Positions 57,379-64,000 of a stretch of DNA of 64,000 nt are shown here, in pieces; within the stretch, counting starts at the first letter, position 1; the number at the start of each line of letters is the position of its first letter. The translations under genes were made by a program, and so were the position numbers. This DNA is from Altericroceibacterium indicum (GTDB lineage Bacteria > Pseudomonadota > Alphaproteobacteria > Sphingomonadales > Sphingomonadaceae), in NCBI RefSeq assembly GCF_009828105.1, contig NZ_WTYQ01000004.1:124001-188000 (forward strand), given 5' to 3'. The notes below the pieces were generated by a model. It was not told where the DNA came from. It did not search any database and saw only the letters and a list, made by a program, of their open reading frames with translations.

Positions 57379-58742
57379 TTTTGGACTTTCTGAACCGGTG
57401 CCCTTTGGGTTGCTGCTTCAAGCTGGGCAAGGAAGTGGCGCATCTCTTGCCGCACATGCTCGGGAGGAGCCGCCACTGCAAGCATGTCTGACCGCCTGGG
57501 TGAAAACCCAAGGCCAAACAGCAAGGTGCTCCATATGTCGCGACTGAAGCCTTCTCCATCGCGCAGCAAAATGCGTCCTCGTTCACGAAAAAGCGAGATC
57601 AGCTCGGTGAGTTCGGTCGGTAACTCCTGCCGTTCCAGCCAGGGCAGGTGCAGGGCAATCGCGAAATCACGCAGCCGGTCCAGTTCGGCATTGGCTTCGT
57701 GATTATAGTAATCGATCTCGCATCTTGCATATTCCCTGTCAGGCAAGCTCGCGATGATCCGATCAATTTGTGTGTAGAGGATATGCAAGGGCAGTGCAGC
57801 GATCGGAGAAATCATACCATGCGCATCTCCGATGCTGACGGCATTTCCAATCCAGGGTTGGATCACGCGCCCGGCCGGAAAGGACAAGGGGGCGCTGCTG
57901 TGCCCATCACCGGCCCAAATTCTGGCCCTGCGAATGACACGTGGCAGTTCGGTCTCCGTGCGCCAGCCATCGGCAGTGGCTTCACAATTATCGCAGGTCG
58001 CAATGGTGTCACTATGCTGAGGCGCTTCCTCTATGGATACTTGACTGAAGGGTAGCCAATGTGTCCAATCCTCGCGCTCAGCTCCCCATTCAGGAAAGAG
58101 CTTCGCAGCACCATTCGCGGCATTGATATAAAGATCGGCGCGCAGTTCAGTCCCATCACTCAACGATATTGAGGCAATGCGCTGCCCCTCGATATTGGCC
58201 TTTTGCATCGGTGCCTTGGCGATGCGTACGCCGCAATGCTGCCCAAAGGCAGCGAGAAACGCGCGATAGCCCAGCGGATCAAGCTGCAGGCCGGCTCCAA
58301 CAGTGGAGAATATCGGATCTTGGGAAGGCAATTTGCGATTGGCAGCCAGTTGCGCTGCGGGTGAGAAGGAGGCATAGCTCCCAACATCGGGAAATTCGGG
58401 CCAGACAGACGCAAAATGGCCACTTCCGATACCTGCACCAACTCTATCATATCCAAGGAGAGTTGGTTCCGGAAATCCTGCACCGGAGAAACGTGTTCCC
58501 AGTCTTGCTACGGCTCCGGCACGACGAAGCAGGAGCTGTTCATCCAACCCGATATCACTGTGGAATTCGCTGGCTGCGGGTGTTGTCGCACCGAACAGAT
58601 CGGCCATGCCCTCGCGCATATTCTCGACCCGAATGATGGCGACAGAGCAATGGGGCAAGCGTGTGGCGAGGGCGCAGACAGCAAGCCACCCGGCAATGCC
58701 ATCACCAATCACGGCTACGGTGCGGATAGAACGCTCGTTCAT
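57375..58742 (-). CDS. Degenerate tryptophan-halogenase paralogue (copy 2), catalytic residues missing
   Basis: 455 residues, about 40-50 shorter than its neighbours. The dinucleotide-binding motif GDGIAG is retained near 13-18, so FAD binding is possible. The catalytic Lys position is Arg80 (AVARLGTRF). The Trp-x-Trp-x-Ile-Pro motif is reduced to GWRTETELP. The GFLEPLEST region reads GMISPIAALPLHIL, with neither Glu. Overlaps of four bases on both sides show it is translated with the active copies. It may be a regulatory or scaffold partner, or a flavoprotein with another function. Confidence 0.88.
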   Translation of the reverse strand: MNERSIRTVAVIGDGIAGWLAVCALATRLPHCSVAIIRVENMREGMADLFGATTPAASEFHSDIGLDEQLLLRRAGAVARLGTRFSGAGFPEPTLLGYDRVGAGIGSGHFASVWPEFPDVGSYASFSPAAQLAANRKLPSQDPIFSTVGAGLQLDPLGYRAFLAAFGQHCGVRIAKAPMQKANIEGQRIASISLSDGTELRADLYINAANGAAKLFPEWGAEREDWTHWLPFSQVSIEEAPQHSDTIATCDNCEATADGWRTETELPRVIRRARIWAGDGHSSAPLSFPAGRVIQPWIGNAVSIGDAHGMISPIAALPLHILYTQIDRIIASLPDREYARCEIDYYNHEANAELDRLRDFAIALHLPWLERQELPTELTELISLFRERGRILLRDGEGFSRDIWSTLLFGLGFSPRRSDMLAVAAPPEHVRQEMRHFLAQLEAATQRAPVQKVQK

Positions 58743-60217
58743 GCCACGCCTCCGATCATTGTCAGATAGTCGCGCTGATCTGGCATAGTGTTCACCGTAG
58801 CCTGAAGTTCATTACGCAGCCCGTCAATCGCATTGGTTAGCGTCGCTGCATCCGGGCCATCCGCCCGCTGGTCATAAAATTGCGGGACAATCCCTTGCCC
58901 GAGATAGACTGCAATCCAGCTGGGTTCGAGAAATGCGCCTTCACGATATTGCATCACCCTTCCGCGCTGCTTGAATAGGGTGATCTTTTCTTCGAGGCTG
59001 GCGGGGATGGGCATTGTCCGCACATAGTTCCAGAACTCTGAATCATTGCGCTGGGTTGCGTGATAATGAAGGATCAGGAAATCCCGAACCCGGTCATATT
59101 CGAGATTGACGATACGGTTGAATTCGCACCGTTCCACCTCTGACAGGCTTCCATCAGGAAAAAGCTCCAGCAATGCAGTAATAGCCTGTTGAATCAGATA
59201 GATGCTGGTGGATTCGAGCGGTTCAAGAAATCCGCCAGCAAGGCCGATGCCTACCACGTTGCCGACCCAGCTTCGCCGCCGCCGCCCTGCTTTGAAGCGC
59301 AGAATTCTCGGCTCAGCAAGTGCCTTGCCTTCAAGCGCAGCGATCAGGTCCTGGGTCGCGCGCTCATCATCCGTGAATTTGCTGGAGTAGACATACCCAT
59401 TGCCCGTTCGATGTTGCAACGGGATGCGCCAGCGCCAGCCAGAAAGCATAGCTGTGGCACTGGTATAGGGGAGGAGCGGGCCGTGATGTTCACATGGCAT
59501 GGCAACCGCCCGGTCACAGGGTAGCCATGCAGACCAGTCTTCAAACGGCTCTGCCATTGCATCTCCCAGCAATAGGGAGCGGAAACCGGAACAGTCGATG
59601 AAGAGGTCGCCATGGATCACATCGTCATTTTCAAGGCGAAGGCTGGTTACATGTCCGCTTTCAGTGTCGCGGCTTACTTCTAAAATCCGTCCTTCTATGC
59701 GGGTTACGCCTGACTTTTCTGCCCTGCTCCTGAGATATGGGGCGTAACGTGTGGCATCAAATTGATAAGCATAACCGAATGTGGACAGAAGCGATTGCGG
59801 ATCATCCGCCGGGCGCTGAAAGCGGGCTTGCCGGCTTGCTATAACAGGCACCGAAAACTGCTGAAGTTCATGGATGCGTCCTGCACGGTTGAGATAATGA
59901 TGGAACCCAACACCTTCCACATCATCTCCAAATGTGCCGAAAGGATGGATGTAGCTTTCACCAATCTGGCCCCAGTTGCGAAACTCGATACCCAGTTTGA
60001 ATGTGGCCTGTGTGGTTCGCATGAACTCTGCTTCATCAATGCCGAGCTTCTGATTGAAGGCGCGAATATGAGGGAGAGTCGCCTCCCCAACACCGACAAT
60101 TCCGATCTGTTCTGATTCAACCAGCGTAATGCTGACTTTCCCCGCGAGAAGGCGAGATATGGCCGCGGCTGTCATCCATCCTGCGGTCCCCCCTCCAATG
60201 ATCACAACTCTATACAA
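58739..60217 (-). CDS. FAD-dependent tryptophan-halogenase-like protein (copy 1, promoter-proximal)
   Basis: 492 residues starting MYRVVIIGGGTAGWMTAAAI. The flavin motif GGGTAG is near 8-13, the catalytic Lys is Lys74 (ATFKLGIEF), GWRWRIP spans Trp261 and Trp263, and Glu332/Glu335 lie in GGFLEPLESTSIYL. All halogenase signatures are intact. It is the first gene of the three-gene operon and divergent from the receptor gene at 60410, so the 192 bp between them hold the promoters and operator-like repeats. Confidence 0.93.
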   Translation of the reverse strand: MYRVVIIGGGTAGWMTAAAISRLLAGKVSITLVESEQIGIVGVGEATLPHIRAFNQKLGIDEAEFMRTTQATFKLGIEFRNWGQIGESYIHPFGTFGDDVEGVGFHHYLNRAGRIHELQQFSVPVIASRQARFQRPADDPQSLLSTFGYAYQFDATRYAPYLRSRAEKSGVTRIEGRILEVSRDTESGHVTSLRLENDDVIHGDLFIDCSGFRSLLLGDAMAEPFEDWSAWLPCDRAVAMPCEHHGPLLPYTSATAMLSGWRWRIPLQHRTGNGYVYSSKFTDDERATQDLIAALEGKALAEPRILRFKAGRRRRSWVGNVVGIGLAGGFLEPLESTSIYLIQQAITALLELFPDGSLSEVERCEFNRIVNLEYDRVRDFLILHYHATQRNDSEFWNYVRTMPIPASLEEKITLFKQRGRVMQYREGAFLEPSWIAVYLGQGIVPQFYDQRADGPDAATLTNAIDGLRNELQATVNTMPDQRDYLTMIGGVA

Positions 60218-60311
60218 AGCTTAGGGCCAATCCTGCTTAGTTCCCGGATTCGGGTCGGTGGTAACATGAATTTCAAATCGAGCATCAAACTTACACTGGA
60301 CATCAATGTTA

Positions 60312-60325
60312 TGACAGCGCTATCA
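60312..60325. promoter_or_regulatory. LacI-type operator-like palindrome
   Basis: TGACAGCGCTATCA is symmetric about a central GC step in 12 of 14 positions (6 of 7 pairs), the shape of LacI-family operators. It lies 85 bp upstream of the receptor start and about 95 bp upstream of the first halogenase start. No lacI-type gene is in the window, so the regulator is inferred. Confidence 0.5.
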
Positions 60326-60330
60326 ATAGC

Positions 60331-60349
60331 GTTACCAATTTAGGGTAAC
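60331..60349. promoter_or_regulatory. Second inverted repeat in the receptor/halogenase intergenic region
   Basis: GTTACC (60331-60336) and GGTAAC (60344-60349) are exact complements with a 7-base spacer. It begins 5 bp after the LacI-type palindrome and 60 bp before the receptor ATG. It may be a further operator. I assign no regulator. Confidence 0.4.
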
Positions 60350-60409
60350 CAAAAGATGGCAGAGTAGCGTGAGGCGTTAAACGTACCGGCTCTGCCTGGG
60401 GGGGTAATT

Positions 60410-63400
60410 ATGAGCAATTCATATCATAGGTTTGACGTATCTCATGTCCGCTGGCTGGCGCGGGGAGCGTCTCTTGTTGCGCTGGCTACGGCTTCGATCG
60501 TTCACGCGCAGACAGATGAAAACCAGTCTGAGCAATCATCTTCGGTAAGCGACACGCAAGCGGATGCGACTCAGGAAATCGTCGTTTCAGGTATTCGCGC
60601 CAGTCTGGAGAATGCGCAGACACTCAAGCGTGATTCCGATACGGTGGTAGACGCAATCACGTCACAGGATATCGGTGCCTTGCCTGACCGTTCTGTTACG
60701 GAAGCTTTGCAACGTGTGCCGGGTGTTTCGATCACCCGCTTCGCGGCAGGCAATGACCCTGATCACTTCTCTGTTGAAGGGTCTGGTGTTGTTGTGCGCG
60801 GCCTCAATTACGTTCGCTCTGAGTTCAATGGGCGTGACAGCTTTTCCACAAATGGCGGCCGGTCACTGAACTTTCAGGACGTATCACCTGAACTGCTTGG
60901 TTCCGTTGAGGTTTACAAAAACCTGACGGCCGACATGATTGAAGGCGGCATTGCAGGCACGGTCAATCTGAACACGCGCAAGCCGTTCGACAGCAATGAT
61001 CCTGTGCTCTATCTGTCTGCCGATCTCAACTATGGCGATCTCGCCAAAAAACCGTCTCCTGCTTTGTCGGGTCTTTATAGCCGCAATTTCTATACCGACG
61101 CTGGCCGTTTCGGTATTTTGGTGGGCGCATCCTATTCGCAGCTTTTCAGTGAAGCTGAAGGCAAGCAGATCACCAATTTCCAGCAGCGCTTCAACGGCTC
61201 GCGCGATGTCAATGGTGACGGGGTAGCAGAAACGGACAATTTCCCCGGCCTTGCTGCAGGGGAAGTCGTTTATGCACCGGTCGGTGCTGGTGTCCGGCGG
61301 CAGGCTTTTAACCGCCAACGCATTGGTGCTGCAGCAGCTCTGCAATATGAGAACAATGCGGAAAATCTTCGCGCCACTTTCCAGTTTCTGCGCACAGATG
61401 CGCGCCAGACCTGGGGTGAACATACGATTGAAAGCAATCCGGACGATCCGGCGCGCACCACATTTCCCCTTCCTGGCACCAGCTATACTTTCGATGACGA
61501 TGGTGTCTTCCAGTCGGGTATCGTGAGTTATGATCGCGGATATGATCCGCCCGGTGGCAGCCGCCGTGGCTTGACCACGCAGCTGTCGCATCGTGGGGTG
61601 AAAACCCGTTCAGTCACCGATGATTTCGGGGGGCATATCGATTGGGAAGCAACTGATCGTCTGACCTTTGATTTTGATGGTCAATATGTCCGTTCAACCA
61701 GCAAGCAGACTGATTTCTCAGTGTATGGCTCGACCTTTGCTGATGCGGCGATTGATATGTCTGGTGGTACTCCGGACATTCAATTCCTTGCGCCTGATGG
61801 CAGTGACAGCACGAGCTATTTCGCAGACCCAAGCCATTCCTACTACCGGGCTGCGATGGACCATTTCGATGACAATAAGGGAACGGAATACGCATTCCGC
61901 GCCGATGCCACATACGAAATGGACAGCGGTTTCTTCCGCCGGGTGAAGGTTGGCGCACGGTATGCTGACCGTGACCAGACTGTCCGTTCTACGTTGTATA
62001 ATTGGGCGGTATTGAGTGAAGTCTGGGCAGGTTCGGGGCCGGTGAGCTTCGCTGAAACCAGCGGCACTGAATACGGTTACTACCCATTTGGGAACTTTTT
62101 CGGCAGCGATTCGGATTTTGCAGCATTCTACGTAAGAGGCAATCCGGCTAAGAATTATGACTCGACAGCGGCTCTGGTCCAGCGCGTCAACCAGTTGTGG
62201 GTGGCCAAAGGCGGGAACCTCGGTTGGACCCCTCTGGCCGACCGTGCAGGTGTAGTGCAGGGAACAAATTTCCTTCCCAGTGAAATCTATACCAACTCCG
62301 AGACAACGAAAGCCGCCTATGCCCGGCTCGATTTCGGAACGGATGGCACCGACCTACTGGGTGGCCTGAGGCTGTCAGGCAACATCGGTCTGCGTTACGT
62401 GCGAACGGTGGATAAAGCCGATGGCTTCCTGACCTTCCCGACGCGGCAGCAAATCATCGGTAATTCGGCTTCCCCTGAGGCCTTTTGTGCTGACCCTGCG
62501 CAAACCAATGCATTCTGCGATTTGACCGCTAGCCAGCAAGCCGATGTTCTCGCCTTTTCGAATGGCAGTGCTGATAATCGCACCAGTCGCAATGCGTTTG
62601 ACCATTGGTTGCCCAGCTTCAACTTGAAATTGGGCCTTACGTCTAATCTCATTATGAGATTCGCCTATTCCAAGGCGATTTCACGGCCCAATTTCAGCCA
62701 GTTGCAAAACACGATCTCGATTGCTCCTGCGACCGCTGCGCAACCATACCGGTTGGACGGCACAAGCAAGAATTCCAATCCATCGTTGCGCCCGGTTGAA
62801 GCAAACCAGTTCGACCTTACAGCGGAATGGTATTTTGATCGTGTAGGCTCTTTGACAGGGGCACTGTTCTACAAGGATCTGAGCAACGTTATTCTGAATA
62901 ACATTGCCCAGACCCGCACCATCACAAATAATGGTGTGGAACAGGAAGTCACATTTGTCGGTCCAAAGAACGCCGATGGCCATGGGAAGATCAAGGGCTT
63001 CGAAATTGCTTATCAGCAAACATACGATTTCCTTCCTGGCTTGCTGTCTGGGCTTGGTGTTCAAGCCAATTATACCTTCATTGACACATCCAGTCTGCCC
63101 AACAGCCTGTCTGGCCCGGCACCGGCCACCACCAGTGTAGACACGTCTATTCTGCCGCTGGAAGGCTTGTCGAAGCACACAGTCAATGCGCAGGTGTTCT
63201 ATGAGAAGGGGCCGATTTCAGCACGTATCGCCTATAATTGGCGTTCCAAATACTTGCTGACGATCCGTGACGAGATCACTCCGAACCTGCCCATCATGTC
63301 CGATGCAACGGGCCAGTGGGATGGTTCGATCCTCTATAATGTGAATGATCACGTCAAAGTTGGTATTCAGGCGGTCAATTTGTTCAATTCAGTGACAAAG

Positions 63401-63496
63401 ACACGCTCGGTCATCAACGCAGACGGGCTTGAGGCACCTCGGACGTTCTTCGTCAATGACAGGCGCGTTTCTCTGACCACCAGAATGACATTCTGA
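60410..63496 (+). CDS. TonB-dependent receptor, glycan-uptake type
   Basis: 1028 residues. A signal peptide (WLARGASLVALATASIVHAQ) precedes EIVVSGIRASLENAQTLKRD, SDTVVDAITSQDIGALPDRS and VTEALQRVPGVSITRF, the characteristic plug of the family seen in Caulobacter and Xanthomonas carbohydrate loci. The barrel is long and ends RVSLTTRMTF. There is no STN domain. A G-rich ribosome site precedes the ATG. The GH5 gene starts 58 bp after its stop and the GH3 gene is nearby, so import of beta-glucan oligosaccharides is the most likely role. Confidence 0.95.
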   Translation: MSNSYHRFDVSHVRWLARGASLVALATASIVHAQTDENQSEQSSSVSDTQADATQEIVVSGIRASLENAQTLKRDSDTVVDAITSQDIGALPDRSVTEALQRVPGVSITRFAAGNDPDHFSVEGSGVVVRGLNYVRSEFNGRDSFSTNGGRSLNFQDVSPELLGSVEVYKNLTADMIEGGIAGTVNLNTRKPFDSNDPVLYLSADLNYGDLAKKPSPALSGLYSRNFYTDAGRFGILVGASYSQLFSEAEGKQITNFQQRFNGSRDVNGDGVAETDNFPGLAAGEVVYAPVGAGVRRQAFNRQRIGAAAALQYENNAENLRATFQFLRTDARQTWGEHTIESNPDDPARTTFPLPGTSYTFDDDGVFQSGIVSYDRGYDPPGGSRRGLTTQLSHRGVKTRSVTDDFGGHIDWEATDRLTFDFDGQYVRSTSKQTDFSVYGSTFADAAIDMSGGTPDIQFLAPDGSDSTSYFADPSHSYYRAAMDHFDDNKGTEYAFRADATYEMDSGFFRRVKVGARYADRDQTVRSTLYNWAVLSEVWAGSGPVSFAETSGTEYGYYPFGNFFGSDSDFAAFYVRGNPAKNYDSTAALVQRVNQLWVAKGGNLGWTPLADRAGVVQGTNFLPSEIYTNSETTKAAYARLDFGTDGTDLLGGLRLSGNIGLRYVRTVDKADGFLTFPTRQQIIGNSASPEAFCADPAQTNAFCDLTASQQADVLAFSNGSADNRTSRNAFDHWLPSFNLKLGLTSNLIMRFAYSKAISRPNFSQLQNTISIAPATAAQPYRLDGTSKNSNPSLRPVEANQFDLTAEWYFDRVGSLTGALFYKDLSNVILNNIAQTRTITNNGVEQEVTFVGPKNADGHGKIKGFEIAYQQTYDFLPGLLSGLGVQANYTFIDTSSLPNSLSGPAPATTSVDTSILPLEGLSKHTVNAQVFYEKGPISARIAYNWRSKYLLTIRDEITPNLPIMSDATGQWDGSILYNVNDHVKVGIQAVNLFNSVTKTRSVINADGLEAPRTFFVNDRRVSLTTRMTF

Positions 63497-63554
63497 TCTG
63501 AACTCTTGGCAGCCAGTATAGTGCTGGCTGCCAAGCCATTTGGGGGAGCATCCG

Positions 63555-64000
63555 ATGAGGTCAGGTGCAATGTCTATCCGCTATTTTGTTTCCGCTCTGG
63601 CGGCAGGGTTTCTTGCCCTTTGGGCTCATGCAGCGACTGCGCAAGGCACACCGGTGAGCGAACATGGGCAGCTTGCGGTTTCCGGAAACCACATTGTGGA
63701 TGAGCATGGCGCACCCGTTACCTTGCGGGGGATGAGCCTGTTTTGGTCGCAATGGATGCCGCAATATTATAATAAGGCTACGATCGACACGCTGGCATCC
63801 GATTGGAAAGTGGATGTGGTGCGTGCCGCAATTGGTGTCGATACAGGCTCAGATGAGCCTGCAGGTGGTATTCTCCAGAATTACGAAGCTGAACGTGACC
63901 GGGCATTTGCAGTCATTGATGCTGCGATTGATGACGGCATTTATGTGGTCGTCGACTGGCATGCCCATCAGCCCCATCCTGAAGAGGCTATCCGGTTTTT
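63555..64000 (+). CDS. GH5 cellulase/endoglucanase, 5' part (runs off the window)
   Basis: 148 complete codons are present. The signal peptide is Ala/Leu-rich and ends AHAATAQ. The mature protein starts with SEHGQLAVSGNHIVDEHGAP, then VTLRGMSLFWSQWMPQYYNK, VVRAAIGVDTG and VVVDWHAHQPHPEEAI, the order seen in GH5 subfamily 2 endoglucanases; the catalytic Glu residues lie beyond the window. TGGGGGAG precedes the ATG. It probably cleaves beta-1,4-glucan at the cell surface to feed the receptor and the GH3 enzyme. Confidence 0.9.
   Translation, partial: MRSGAMSIRYFVSALAAGFLALWAHAATAQGTPVSEHGQLAVSGNHIVDEHGAPVTLRGMSLFWSQWMPQYYNKATIDTLASDWKVDVVRAAIGVDTGSDEPAGGILQNYEAERDRAFAVIDAAIDDGIYVVVDWHAHQPHPEEAIRF

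Noticed and set aside
55867-60217. Halogenases as part of an antibiotic gene cluster
   Set aside because: No peptide synthetase, polyketide synthase, tryptophan-modifying or export genes are near. The neighbours are glycan uptake and hydrolysis genes.

Overview
The window is chromosomal DNA of an alphaproteobacterium, most likely order Sphingomonadales (Sphingomonadaceae or Erythrobacteraceae). The basis is the style of the housekeeping proteins (AcnA, RuvAB, IspG, DapD, SspB, IF-3, HemF, RelA/SpoT, Tol-Pal), the many TonB-dependent receptors, and the pairing of receptor genes with tryptophan-halogenase-like genes and glycoside hydrolases. Gene density is high and moderate-GC throughout. I saw no rRNA, insertion sequence, integrase, prophage or CRISPR array. 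One tRNA is present.

Region 1 (1-30 kb) is mostly housekeeping. It holds the 5' part of aroC, then ruvAB, a Ser/Thr repeat protein with a PEP-CTERM-like sorting tail, acnA, two convergent L,D-transpeptidases, ispG, dapD, a subtilisin-like lipoprotein with a C-terminal beta-barrel, gmk and sspB. A histidine cluster follows (hisB-H-A-F, a tiny PEP-CTERM-like protein, hisE, HIT), then ybgC-tolQ-tolR-tolA-tolB-pal, a J-domain protein, infC read from an ATA start codon, pdeM, hemF and the (p)ppGpp synthetase/hydrolase.

Region 2 (30-44.4 kb) is for nutrient uptake. A TonB-dependent receptor with an N-terminal signalling domain sits divergent to a FecI-type sigma factor and a FecR-type regulator, the layout of a cell-surface signalling circuit. 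Next come an M20 amidohydrolase, a large TonB-dependent receptor, an M14 zinc carboxypeptidase, a TPR/2OG-Fe(II) oxygenase and a cyclophilin, all on the minus strand. The set is consistent with import and processing of peptides.

Region 3 (44.5-53 kb) is accessory and partly decayed. It starts at a tRNA-Ser(GGA) and holds a formylglycine-generating enzyme homologue, a frameshifted LysR regulator, a MarR regulator and an aldehyde dehydrogenase pseudogene with an amber codon and frameshifts. After these come a TetR regulator behind a 35-bp near-perfect palindrome, a small membrane protein, a LuxR-type regulator and a serine hydrolase.

Region 4 (53.3-64 kb) looks like a beta-glucan utilisation locus: a GH3 lipoprotein, three overlapping FAD-dependent halogenase-like genes, a divergent TonB-dependent receptor of the glycan type, and the start of a GH5 cellulase. 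The middle halogenase paralogue has lost the catalytic Lys and Glu while both flanking copies keep them. The intergenic region between halogenases and receptor carries a LacI-type operator-like palindrome and a second inverted repeat. This cluster is the most interesting part of the window.
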